Source of the DNA: Ruminococcus sp. XPD3002
GTDB taxonomy: Bacteria > Bacillota > Clostridia > Oscillospirales > Ruminococcaceae
Reading direction: 5' to 3'
Assembly: GCA_900119535.1 (NCBI GenBank)
Contig: FPJT01000014.1
Coordinates: 18,763-82,762, forward strand
DNA length: 64,000 nt
Numbering within the stretch: position 1 is the first letter of the stretch; each line of letters starts with the position of its first letter. The notes under the pieces are model-generated. The model searched no databases. It was not told the DNA's origin and saw only the letters and a program-made list of their open reading frames with translations. Below, piece by piece: positions 8,562-15,978 of the stretch. Made by a program: the position numbers and the translations under genes.

Positions 8562-8936
8562 TTAAATCTTTTTTAGTTTGCCGTCTTCTGCTTTGTACGA
8601 ACCAAACTCAATTCTTCCTCTGGTGATTGACATTCCTACAACATAAGAATCAGACATACTGTTCACGCCTACAAAAGTAAGAGGTGTTCCTTTTTCTAAT
8701 TGATAGATATACTCAGCAATTTGCGGCATTTCACCCTGCGGACAATCGATCTCGATAGTGTTACCTGTGGCAGTATCGAAAATAGATAATGTGTAATCAT
8801 CATGCTTATGACTTGCGATAAATTTCTCTACGAGTGAAGAAACTCCGCCTAATGCCAAAGATATGTCCTCAACCATCCACATCGGGTCTCCAGTCATAGG
8901 GTGAGTAGATTCCTTATAGGTATAATTTTTTTCCAT
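8562..8936 (-). CDS. Hypothetical cargo protein, 124 residues
   Basis: Starts MEKNYTYKESTHPMTGDP, chosen for GGAGG 9 bases upstream; the longer TTG reading is less likely. No family recognised. The sequence is a compact alpha/beta mix without a signal peptide or membrane segment, containing MWMVEDISLALGGVSSLVEK, CPQGEMPQIAEYIYQLEKG and SYVVGMSITRGRIEFGSYKA. It is a single-gene cassette with its own promoter and terminator between the tail chaperone and a tape-measure 5' end, the classic moron position. Function unknown. Confidence 0.7.
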   Translation of the reverse strand: MEKNYTYKESTHPMTGDPMWMVEDISLALGGVSSLVEKFIASHKHDDYTLSIFDTATGNTIEIDCPQGEMPQIAEYIYQLEKGTPLTFVGVNSMSDSYVVGMSITRGRIEFGSYKAEDGKLKKI

Positions 8937-8989
8937 AACAAACAACCTCCTTCTTTTTCATTGCGAAAACGAACACAATCTGTATCTAT

Positions 8990-9018
8990 AGTATAGCAAT
9001 AATAGAAGGAAAAGTCAA
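8990..9018 (-). promoter_or_regulatory. Promoter of the 124-residue cargo gene
   Basis: Minus strand TTGACT (9013-9018), 17-base spacer, TATACT (8990-8995). It starts a few bases after the chaperone stop codon, as at 8050-8078. Confidence 0.82.
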
Positions 9019-9021
9019 TTG

Positions 9022-9381
9022 TCAAAATGCATCAAAATCCGCCTGCGTCTCCACGTTGAGTCTCCACAGTTCAATGAGCTGCGGCAGCACCTCGTAAATG
9101 GAGAATGTGTTGAACGCTTCAAGCCACTCGTCGGGATTGTCCGGGACGTTCTCCGGATCAGCGTGTTTCGCCATGATGTATGCGATATTCTCGAACACCT
9201 CAAGACTCTCGATGTCGAGGGTGGAAGCATCCTCGTCGCCCTCCTGCACGGAGGTCTGGAGCGATGCGAAGTCCTTGTAAATATCCCTGCGGAACTTGAT
9301 ACGGTAAAGGCGAGGCACAGCGGCACTCGCCTTGAACGGAACCTCGATGCCGTCAACGGTGATCGTCTTTTTAATAGCCAT
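9022..9381 (-). CDS. Phage tail assembly chaperone
   Basis: A 119-residue protein starting MAIKKTITVDGIEVPFKASA, with YRIKFRRDIYKDF, ENIAYIMAKHADPE and EWLEAFNTFSIYEVLPQLIE. This is the common Firmicute siphophage tail assembly chaperone (gpG analogue), which keeps the tape-measure protein soluble and recruits tail tube subunits. It follows the major tail protein remnant by 11 bases, the expected order. The next phage gene should be the tape-measure gene, but cargo intervenes. The ORF is intact. Confidence 0.85.
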   Translation of the reverse strand: MAIKKTITVDGIEVPFKASAAVPRLYRIKFRRDIYKDFASLQTSVQEGDEDASTLDIESLEVFENIAYIMAKHADPENVPDNPDEWLEAFNTFSIYEVLPQLIELWRLNVETQADFDAF

Positions 9382-9392
9382 GCTGTACCTCC

Positions 9393-9845
9393 TTACTCGG
9401 TCGCTGCCGCAGCAGAACCGCCGGATTTGGTGGATGTGGAACGTGTGCCTGTGCTGTTGTTTGTTGCAGCAGTCGGCATATAGACCGCATTGTACCAGTT
9501 ATCGTAGGTCGTCTGGTCGGTGCTTTCGCAGGTCTTGGACTTCACCAGACCGTTGGGCAGCGCCGATGCCTTGAGGGAGAGCTTTTCTGTCTTGACGCTC
9601 TTGCTTTCCTCGGTAGTTTCGCCCTCGGTCGCAGGACGGGACGCAGAGCAGCAGTACAGCACATGGCGGATGTGGTTCTTGTCTCCATCAAACTCGAACA
9701 TGAGTGCGAACTGCGATGTTTCCGCATAGTTGCGCTCAACAAGAACACCCTTTGCATCAAGCTGTTCGCCGAGAATCGCCGTTGCAAAGTCGGTTGTGAT
9801 CTTGCCCCAGCGTGGATCACGAATAAGGCTGATCGTCAAGCGGTT
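9393..9845 (-). pseudogene. 5'-truncated major tail protein
   Basis: The C-terminal 145-150 residues of a phi13-type major tail protein: LIRDPRWGKITTDFATAILG, ETSQFALMFEFDGDKNHIRH, VLYCCSASRPATEG, then LSLKASALPNGLVKSKTCES and a Thr/Ser/Gly/Ala-rich end. The only in-frame start is TTG within an uninterrupted frame that extends upstream into the end of the lipoprotein gene. The true N-terminus has therefore been replaced. Base 9845-9850 is a sharp phage/cargo breakpoint. Confidence 0.8.
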
Positions 9846-9849
9846 CCAA

Positions 9850-11049
9850 TCACTGCTCCGCCGTCTGTTCAGCGTATCTGACCCTGATCACAGGGCGAAC
9901 TCCCAGCGAGTGATCGACATCATTTCCCATATAATTCGCCGCTGTCCCAAGGATATAGACTGCCTCGTTCTGCTCTTTTCCGGGCGACCGCAGCCACCAA
10001 TCGATGCCGCATCCCCGGATATCATCGCTGACGATCTTTGCTTCCGAATCGGTGAACAGATACACTTTGTCATCTGTTTCATTGCCGCAGTCCATTCCAT
10101 AATGAGACTCTTCTTCGGTGAACGTGTTATGGGTGGTAACGATCGCTGCCTTCTCTCCGTCAGAAAATTTGCTGTCAAAAAAGTCTACATTGAGCCATCT
10201 GCGAAGAGAGCAAGTCTCCCATGTGACATCCGTTTTTTCGTCATTGTACGGCATGTTTGCGACCGGACCCGCACAAAGCAGCGTGCAGATCCCGTCTGAT
10301 TTGTCTGCGATATACCATGTATATCTGCCGAATGCCACCACATAATCGACCTGAGAATCGGCGATCACCGCAAGCTCCTTCTCCTCCTCTGCGGCAGTTT
10401 TGTGCATCTTCGTGGGAATAGGATCACCCGAAAGGCGAAGATTCAAGGCAGGACGAACGGCTCCATATGTATTGCCCGCAACATCTCCGGAGGGATCTAC
10501 AACATTCTTTTTTGTACCGACATAGGCGATATAGCTCTCATTCGCACCCGGTGACCGCAGCCACCACCACTGGTCGTTCATATCGTACCAATAGCCCGCC
10601 TTCCGCACCTGACTGTCAAGGGCGTTCGCTTCATCTATGCTCAGCAGGAAGATATAGTCATCGGTATCTTCTCCGCCGGGAGTGCCGAATTTTGCGCTTG
10701 GGGGATTGGAATTGTGCGTCAGCGAGATCAGTGCCCGTTCCTCTTTTGTGAATGTATAATAGAATTTTTCATTGAGCCATGCACGAAGCGTGGACTGATC
10801 CCATGTATTGCTACAATGGTATCTTGGAACATTGAACGGCAGCTTGATCACAGGCTTTTCAGTCAAAAGCGTACAGCTTGTCTCCGTTTTCGCCGTCACA
10901 TACCAACGGATGTCACCGAATACAACGACATCTCCCACGGATGCATCCGACAGTGCAACCGCTTCCTTCGTAGATTCCTGCGTTGAAGCAAAGCATCCGG
11001 ACAATATACTTGCAATGCCGATCAAAGCGGCAAGCAGTAATTTCTTCAT
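9850..11049 (-). CDS. Lipoprotein with tandem DUF6273 domains
   Basis: A 399-residue secreted lipoprotein. The signal peptide MKKLLLAALIGIASILSGC has a lipobox (LSG|C); this start is chosen for AAAGGA 8 bases upstream. Two homologous domains follow, roughly residues 35-205 and 220-395, each with an opening GDxVxFGxxxWYV-like strand, an RAWLN/RRWLN helix, the WWLRSPG motif and a closing VRPALNL/VRPVIRV strand. This is the DUF6273 pattern common in gut Firmicute surface proteins; ligand unknown. It ends 5 bases before a truncated phage tail gene. Confidence 0.78.
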   Translation of the reverse strand: MKKLLLAALIGIASILSGCFASTQESTKEAVALSDASVGDVVVFGDIRWYVTAKTETSCTLLTEKPVIKLPFNVPRYHCSNTWDQSTLRAWLNEKFYYTFTKEERALISLTHNSNPPSAKFGTPGGEDTDDYIFLLSIDEANALDSQVRKAGYWYDMNDQWWWLRSPGANESYIAYVGTKKNVVDPSGDVAGNTYGAVRPALNLRLSGDPIPTKMHKTAAEEEKELAVIADSQVDYVVAFGRYTWYIADKSDGICTLLCAGPVANMPYNDEKTDVTWETCSLRRWLNVDFFDSKFSDGEKAAIVTTHNTFTEEESHYGMDCGNETDDKVYLFTDSEAKIVSDDIRGCGIDWWLRSPGKEQNEAVYILGTAANYMGNDVDHSLGVRPVIRVRYAEQTAEQ

Positions 11050-11051
11050 AT

Positions 11052-11273
11052 TCATTTTCCTTTGTTTACATGATTTTTTCCGCACAATATTTTCAGCCCG
11101 TCCAGTATCCGCATATTCAGCAGTTTTGGCAGTATTTTGCCGCAGAGCGGACAGGTTTCCGGTTTCTGCATGGTATCGTATGCCTCAATTTCCGAAGCAT
11201 ACCGATTTTGCATTTCACGAATATGTGAAGCAGGCAAGAATTCTGCATCGTTCTCTCGACATCCAAGTCGCAA
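11052..11273 (-). CDS. Possible small zinc-ribbon-like ORF
   Basis: A 73-residue reading with ETCPLCGKILPKL and a later LCGKNHV, giving a Cys-x2-Cys...Cys pattern. The first residues use a TTG start; internal MQNRYASEIEAYD at 11213 is an alternative. It ends 3 bases before the DUF6273 lipoprotein start. It could be an adjacent small gene or the tail of a decayed one. Evidence is weak. Confidence 0.35.
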   Translation of the reverse strand: MRLGCRENDAEFLPASHIREMQNRYASEIEAYDTMQKPETCPLCGKILPKLLNMRILDGLKILCGKNHVNKGK

Positions 11274-11390
11274 TTACATGTTTGCTGGGAATTAATCCAG
11301 TTTCTTTCGGAGATACAGCGGTCAGTGACTCACCAAAAACACCCGACCTTATGTAGTTGGAGGGAAGAAATCCGACCAGTAATTAACATT

Positions 11391-11621
11391 TCATTTGCTG
11401 TTCTTCAATCTGTGTGATTTCTTATGCTTTCCGTTCATCTGCCGGTACTCTTCTGGAGTATGTTTCGGCTTTCCTTTGTCAATCAGACTGCGCATATATG
11501 CCTCAGCTTCAGCTTCACTGGAAAACCGTTTATACACCTCTCGATGTCCTCTGGTCTCTTTTATGATCATACTGCCTTCAACATACAAATCTCCGTGTGA
11601 ATCAAGAATATACAATCCCAT
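11391..11621 (-). CDS. Hypothetical 76-residue basic protein
   Basis: Starts MGLYILDSHGDLYVEGSMII with GGAGG 7 bases upstream, which decides the start against the longer open frame. Two or three N-terminal strands precede a helix (SEAEAEAYMRSLIDKGKPKH), and the C-terminus is very basic (KHKKSHRLKNSK), so nucleic-acid contact is possible. Family not recognised. It follows the 188-residue protein by 20 bases and is probably cotranscribed. Confidence 0.55.
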   Translation of the reverse strand: MGLYILDSHGDLYVEGSMIIKETRGHREVYKRFSSEAEAEAYMRSLIDKGKPKHTPEEYRQMNGKHKKSHRLKNSK

Positions 11622-11641
11622 ATGATCCTCCTTTATGTCCT

Positions 11642-12208
11642 TCACCCGCCGTAAGGGTATTTTGCATGCATCTCGCTGAATAACGGTCCTATCTTCTCGT
11701 GATGCGCGAGGAGATCTTCTGCTTGCTCTTTTGTAATACGGCAGGCCCACATAGGAGCGGAATCATGGCAGCCTCTCGGAGTGTAATCTGTCGCCAACTC
11801 ATAGTACTCATGTGCCGGCCAGTGACATCGGAAGATGATGTACTGCGGAGTTTTCGCCAGAAGCTGAGGATGACCTCCGTAATTCGGCAGCTGATGATCT
11901 TTTTCGATTATAGGCTTATCCACATAGCTGCTGTACTTATCTTCAGCCTTGATTCTGCTTCGGAGCCAGTCAACTACCTTGTCAGGATTGTCAAGCAGAT
12001 ATTTCGCCTCGCTCTCGTCACTTGTCCAAATCTCCGGACAGCTGGTCTCGCGGGCACCTGTCTTTACAGGAAATTCACATTGAACATAGTATCTTGTGTC
12101 TTCGGGATAGTTGTAATGTGCAATACAGCAGAAGCCCGCGTCATAAACTATCTCGCCATTCACACTGATGATATATCCTCTGTAGCCCAAGTATTCCTTA
12201 TCGCTCAT
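11642..12208 (-). CDS. Hypothetical protein, 188 residues
   Basis: I start at MSDKEYLGYRGYIISVNGEI because AGGAGC lies 7 bases upstream. Soluble and rich in aromatic residues: DAGFCCIAHYNYPEDTRYYV, IWTSDESEAKYLLDNPDKVV, YIIFRCHWPAHEYYELATDY. The family is not recognised. It sits in the cargo stretch with other orphans; an immunity or toxin-inhibitor role is possible given the SUKH and HXXEE neighbours but has no direct support. Confidence 0.6.
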   Translation of the reverse strand: MSDKEYLGYRGYIISVNGEIVYDAGFCCIAHYNYPEDTRYYVQCEFPVKTGARETSCPEIWTSDESEAKYLLDNPDKVVDWLRSRIKAEDKYSSYVDKPIIEKDHQLPNYGGHPQLLAKTPQYIIFRCHWPAHEYYELATDYTPRGCHDSAPMWACRITKEQAEDLLAHHEKIGPLFSEMHAKYPYGG

Positions 12209-12352
12209 AATGAACGCTCCTTTCGTCAGACAATAAGCGGGAAAAATGTACTTCAAAGATAATCCAGAACAACGCTCTCCAATAGTTCACACAAATACCT
12301 CGATATTTGTATCTTAATTATGATCTTCCTTTATGTTTCGTAGCTAATTCTA

Positions 12353-12862
12353 TTACTTGCCGCTAAGTCTTTTACCGTATTTGTGCATCAGACTATGGGC
12401 AAACTTTAGATTTATGATCATCCCGATTATTGCGACAGGTATCAGTATTAGAGTCATCAAATCAATGTTGATGGCACTCAATGATTTTATGATGATCATC
12501 ACACTCGGAGGTAAACAGATAAGGCTTGTTATCAGCGAAGGTATATACTTCCTGATATAAATACTCTGTCCGATATGCACAATAAAATGCGCTGTCAAAG
12601 CGATCATAAGACCAAGCCACAGTGCGTTCAGCACTTTACACGGAAAGAAAAAAGCCAGTAAACTGATTCCAAAGAATGGGATAAACTCCTCATATACTGC
12701 CAGTGCAAAGCCCTCGGCTGAGAAATCTTTGTATGCATCAGTTATCTTTGGGAAACGCTCAAAAAGCTGCTTGTTGTTTCTGAAAAAGTGACCAAACCCG
12801 ATTATTTCCTCCATATCGTGAAAAATAAATAGTATCGGCAGCAGTAAAACATAATCCTTCAT
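12353..12862 (-). CDS. HXXEE-domain membrane protein
   Basis: A 169-residue protein with about five hydrophobic segments. The namesake motif is in the first helix (LFIFHDMEEIIGFGHFF; H-x-x-E-E), and a second motif AHFIVHIGQSIYIRKYIPS matches the family's central helix. HXXEE proteins are small bacterial membrane proteins of unsettled function, possibly metal- or lipid-related. GGAG lies 8 bases before the start. It is downstream of the SUKH gene on the same strand and may share its transcript. Confidence 0.75.
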   Translation of the reverse strand: MKDYVLLLPILFIFHDMEEIIGFGHFFRNNKQLFERFPKITDAYKDFSAEGFALAVYEEFIPFFGISLLAFFFPCKVLNALWLGLMIALTAHFIVHIGQSIYIRKYIPSLITSLICLPPSVMIIIKSLSAINIDLMTLILIPVAIIGMIINLKFAHSLMHKYGKRLSGK

Positions 12863-12918
12863 ATAATAGCTCCTGATCTCAATAATTACTGATAAAGTGC
12901 TTGGTATATTTTGAGATA

Positions 12919-13389
12919 TTATTCAGATTCGTGACGATATTGACCGCCTTGCCTTATAATAAAACTTGTAAAGCTGTCACTGCATTTTACAAAGCTTGAG
13001 ATTTCAGCAGCTTCTGAATAATAATAAACAGGCGGATCGTCACCTTCTGACAAATTGAAGAAATAGAACATATACCCCTGATGCATCCAGAAAACAAAAT
13101 CATCCTCTTTCAGCTTGCAGGGAAAGCTGTTTTCTTCTAACAATTCATCTGCCCACTCCCGTAGTTTCGGTACATCATCAAAGCTGCAATCAGAACCTAT
13201 CCAGTAACTACCATCACCTGCATATCGCATAAAATCCACATAAGCAGAAGGAAGTTTAATATCTGAGAACCTCGAAAGAAAACAATTCAGGATTTCAGAA
13301 TCGCAGGCGTAAAATTGATGAGAAGGCTTTTTCATATTCAGATATGAAAAATACTCTGCAAAATTCATGTTCCCTGTGTATTTGTTCAT
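12919..13389 (-). CDS. SUKH (SMI1/KNR4) family protein, immunity-type
   Basis: A 156-residue SUKH-fold protein with the family core LPSAYVDFMRYAGDGSYWIG, the aromatic strand DDFVFWMHQGYMFYFF and the PPVYYYSEAAEISSF segment. SUKH proteins are widespread immunity partners of contact-dependent and polymorphic toxins; no toxin is visible beside it, so it may be an orphan immunity gene. It has its own cargo-type promoter 40 bases upstream. The phage-derived bridge at 13458-13545 lies behind it. Confidence 0.78.
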   Translation of the reverse strand: MNKYTGNMNFAEYFSYLNMKKPSHQFYACDSEILNCFLSRFSDIKLPSAYVDFMRYAGDGSYWIGSDCSFDDVPKLREWADELLEENSFPCKLKEDDFVFWMHQGYMFYFFNLSEGDDPPVYYYSEAAEISSFVKCSDSFTSFIIRQGGQYRHESE

Positions 13390-13428
13390 TATAAACTACC
13401 TCTGTTCCAGATTAAATTATCCATCTGA

Positions 13429-13457
13429 ATTATAGCACGGCAGTAAGAAAAAGTCAA
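13429..13457 (-). promoter_or_regulatory. Promoter of the SUKH cargo gene
   Basis: Minus strand TTGACT (13452-13457), 17-base spacer, TATAAT (13429-13434). It shares TTGACTTTTTCT and GCTATAAT with the alpha/beta hydrolase promoter. Confidence 0.85.
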
Positions 13458-13545
13458 TCAGAAAGAGCCGAATTCCGCCTGCCAATCACCTTCGGCAGTT
13501 TGATGATGTCTTGAATCTGTTTTCCATATTGTTTCTAATCCTCCG
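13458..13545 (-). pseudogene. Bridge: degraded tape-measure 5' end joined to chaperone 3' end
   Basis: Minus strand shows a start context (CTCC/GGAGG, then ATGGAAAACAGATTCAAG) that is a decayed copy of the tape-measure start. After about 40 bases it passes into CAGGCGGAATTCGG...TTCTGA, a decayed copy of the chaperone end (CAGGCGGACTTTGATGCGTTCTGA at 8079-8105). The cargo promoter follows immediately. It is the third and most eroded bridge in the array. Confidence 0.65.
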
Positions 13546-13554
13546 TAAGGACAT

Positions 13555-13581
13555 GAAAAAGCACCTGCCGAAGCAAGTGCT
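13555..13581 (-). terminator. Rho-independent terminator with UUCG loop
   Basis: Minus strand AGCACTTGC-TTCG-GCAGGTGCT and TTTTTC. Almost the same as the terminator at 8507-8535. It lies downstream of the sirtuin operon and before the bridge at 13458. Confidence 0.8.
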
Positions 13582-13719
13582 TTAAGGCCAAAGAATCAAA
13601 TTGATTTTTCGGCAGTTAGCAGGCTATATGTTTGATCAACCTGAGTCTCAAATCATTAAATAGTAAGGTTGTTATTATAATTGAATCGCCGATCGCTATC
13701 GTCCTTTATCTTTTCAGAA

Positions 13720-14571
13720 TCACTTTTCATTTTTCAGCAACACCTCACGAATATCCCCATTGATACAAATGCTTTGTTCCGCTATATCATCAGGCGCAAA
13801 GGCTTCACCAAAATTCAGGCACGCATAGACTGCTTTCGGGTTTGCGTAGGTCATCTTCCAGAACGGATACTTGATGATGACAGGCGTATTCATACCCACA
13901 CCAAGCTCTAAGAACAGGATATGCTGACCGCTGCGTGTGCGAATGAAGTTATCATAGCGCTCCGCAGCTTTGTGCCACCCATCGTCCTCTATGAAAGAAT
14001 CATCAGCGCGAAGATTCATGCTCATGGGTTTTCCGCAGACAGTACAATAGGGTACAAGCTCCGACGGAACACGCATATCTTTCTGCTGTTCAAACATTGC
14101 CCTGACGGTCTCCTCGTTGTCATAGGTCTTTTGGTGGCACGGCTCACTGCATTGCCATAGGCCGTAGTCGCCCTGCGTGTAGAACAGTCGGTGCTTGTCA
14201 AATCCTGCCTTTTGAAATTGGTGGTCAACATTGGTGGTGAGAACAAAATAGTCCTTGTCCTTCACAAGCTCAAACAGGCGCTTGTATGTACCGTTGTCTA
14301 CGTCCATATAGCGGTTGATGTAGATGTAGCGTGACCAGTATGCCCATTGTTCTTCGGGCGTTTCAAAGGGATAAAAACCGCCGGAATACATATCCCGGAA
14401 GCCATATTTCTCTACAAAATCCCCGAAGTATTCATGCAAACGCTCTCCCGAATAGGTAAAGCCTGCGGCGGTGGAAAGTCCTGCGCCTGCGCCGATCACG
14501 ATTGCATCAGCGGTCTGTATTTCTTTTCTCAGGCGGTCAATCTCGTCCGAGTAATCTCTTGTATATTTCAT
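13720..14571 (-). CDS. Class M sirtuin (SirTM), protein ADP-ribosyltransferase type
   Basis: A 283-residue SIR2-fold protein. NAD-binding GAGAGLST is at residues 27-34, TTNVD at 112-116 and zinc-type cysteines at 141, 145, 176 and 179 (CSEPC, CTVC). Where deacetylating sirtuins have a catalytic His, this has Gln133 in FYTQGDYG, the hallmark of class M sirtuins, which transfer ADP-ribose to proteins rather than deacylate. It overlaps the macrodomain gene by 35 bases and would be cotranslated. Usual partners GcvH-L and LplA2 are absent here, so its target is unknown. Last gene of the operon. Confidence 0.88.
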   Translation of the reverse strand: MKYTRDYSDEIDRLRKEIQTADAIVIGAGAGLSTAAGFTYSGERLHEYFGDFVEKYGFRDMYSGGFYPFETPEEQWAYWSRYIYINRYMDVDNGTYKRLFELVKDKDYFVLTTNVDHQFQKAGFDKHRLFYTQGDYGLWQCSEPCHQKTYDNEETVRAMFEQQKDMRVPSELVPYCTVCGKPMSMNLRADDSFIEDDGWHKAAERYDNFIRTRSGQHILFLELGVGMNTPVIIKYPFWKMTYANPKAVYACLNFGEAFAPDDIAEQSICINGDIREVLLKNEK

Positions 14572-15301
14572 GATCGTCCTCCTTGAATACGTTGAAGATC
14601 ACCTGTATATCGTGGTTCTTGCGAAACTTCCTGACGGTGCGGACAGCAATTTCCGCCGCTTTATCCTGCGGAAATCCAAATACGCCCGTTGATATGCAGC
14701 AAAAAGCGATACTGCCAATGCCATTCTGTACGGCGGTATCAAGACAGCTTTTGTAGGAGCTTTCAAGCAGACGGCAATGTTCATCCGTTAGCTTTCCTTG
14801 AACAATCGGTCCGACCGTATGTATCACATAGTCGCAGGGCAGATTGTAAGCAGGAGTTATCTTTGCTTTGCCTGTGGGTTCTTCGTGACCTTGCGCTTTC
14901 ATGATCTGTCCGCACTTGTATCGCAGACGCACACCTGCAAAGGTGTGGATACAGTTGTCGATACAGGAGTGGCAGGGCTGCCAGCACCCCGTCATTCCCG
15001 AATTGGCGGCATTGACGATAGCTCCGCATCGAAGCGTGGTGATGTCGCCTTTCCAGAGGTAAATGCCGTCCTCTATGGGCGTCAGGTCTGCAATGTCCGT
15101 GATGCCTTTTTCCTCGGTCAGTGATGTGAGATATTCGTCCTCGGTTTGCAGATATTCCTCGCCCGCTTTCACAGCGGGACGGATATTCACAAGGCTTCTG
15201 TAAAGCCGGAACTTATCCTCTTCTTTTTCGGGTATCTCTATTCCGTCAACATCGTTTCTTTCTGACAGCAGATAGTTTATCAGATAATAAAGTTTCTCCA
15301 T
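14537..15301 (-). CDS. Zinc-type macrodomain (ADP-ribose hydrolase candidate)
   Basis: A 254-residue protein. A helical N-terminus of about 75 residues precedes a macrodomain: LWKGDITTLRCGAIVNAANS (about 82-101), then a Cys/His cluster GCWQPCHSCIDNCIH (about 105-119) that marks the zinc-containing macrodomains paired with SirTM, and GIGSIAFCCISTGVFGFP for the distal phosphate loop. Such enzymes reverse the ADP-ribosylation placed by the partner sirtuin. The gene overlaps the sirtuin gene and follows the flavin/Fe-S gene by 4 bases. Ordering and overlap support a write/erase pair. Confidence 0.88.
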   Translation of the reverse strand: MEKLYYLINYLLSERNDVDGIEIPEKEEDKFRLYRSLVNIRPAVKAGEEYLQTEDEYLTSLTEEKGITDIADLTPIEDGIYLWKGDITTLRCGAIVNAANSGMTGCWQPCHSCIDNCIHTFAGVRLRYKCGQIMKAQGHEEPTGKAKITPAYNLPCDYVIHTVGPIVQGKLTDEHCRLLESSYKSCLDTAVQNGIGSIAFCCISTGVFGFPQDKAAEIAVRTVRKFRKNHDIQVIFNVFKEDDHEIYKRLLGRD

Positions 15302-15305
15302 ACGT

Positions 15306-15923
15306 TCATCTCCTTATGACTGCCCCCACAGGACAGACTTCCGCACAGTTTCCGCAGTGCAGACAGTTTTCCTGACGGATAATAGCTTTTTCTTTCAGTT
15401 CGATACAACTCTGCGGACAGTCGCTCAGACATGAACCACACCCGATGCAATCATCGGTCACGAAATATCCGCTTTCCTTGCTTTCTGCACCGCCGAATGT
15501 GAAGCTGTCACGCTCGATAGGCTTTTTCGACAGGTCGAACCACTCTCCGCTGCCCTCATATAGTTGAAAAGCGGTAAGTGCCTTTCTGCTTTCTTCGGTG
15601 GGATAAATTTCACGCATATAGGGATTCTTCTCAAACAGCAGCGGGAGCATAGCAGAACCCAGCTCCCTGACCTTGCCGCGGACAGAAACAGCAGTGCAGC
15701 TCATGGTATCCTCTCCCTTTTTCCCCGAAAGTGAAAGATAGCCCTTGTCCTTTAACCGTTGATAGAAGTTCTTTCCCTTTGCGGTGAGAAAGTACAGTCC
15801 GTTCTCGTCTGCATACATCATGTCGATCACACAGGTCACAGGCAGACCGTCACCGTCAACTGTTGCAACAACGGTTGAGTGAATCTCGTCCACGATAAAC
15901 CTCAGATAATCATTCACTGTCAT
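15306..15923 (-). CDS. PNPOx-fold flavoprotein fused to 2x[4Fe-4S] ferredoxin
   Basis: A 205-residue redox protein. Residues 1-135 form a pyridoxamine-5'-phosphate-oxidase-like split barrel (flavin site; ATVDGDGLPVTCVIDMMYAD, LYFLTAKGKNFYQRL). Residues 155-203 are a ferredoxin domain with two clusters: Cys 159, 162, 165, 169 and 187, 190, 193, 197, plus an extra Cys173. It could shuttle electrons from ferredoxin to flavin or a small molecule. GGAGG lies 5 bases before the ATG. It is in the sirtuin operon, after the Rrf2 regulator and a hairpin. Confidence 0.85.
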   Translation of the reverse strand: MTVNDYLRFIVDEIHSTVVATVDGDGLPVTCVIDMMYADENGLYFLTAKGKNFYQRLKDKGYLSLSGKKGEDTMSCTAVSVRGKVRELGSAMLPLLFEKNPYMREIYPTEESRKALTAFQLYEGSGEWFDLSKKPIERDSFTFGGAESKESGYFVTDDCIGCGSCLSDCPQSCIELKEKAIIRQENCLHCGNCAEVCPVGAVIRR

Positions 15924-15940
15924 ATTGTCCTCCTATGGAA

Positions 15941-15978
15941 AGAGTGTGCCGACCAAACGTCCGCACACTCTCTTTTTT
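15941..15978 (-). promoter_or_regulatory. Intra-operon hairpin between Rrf2 and flavoprotein genes
   Basis: AGAGTGTGC (15941-15949) pairs with GCACACTCT (15963-15971), and an inner GAC/GTC pairing extends the stem. The T-run is on the plus strand; on the operon strand only three T follow. It may partly terminate or stabilise the transcript and so set the ratio between regulator and downstream genes. Confidence 0.55.
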
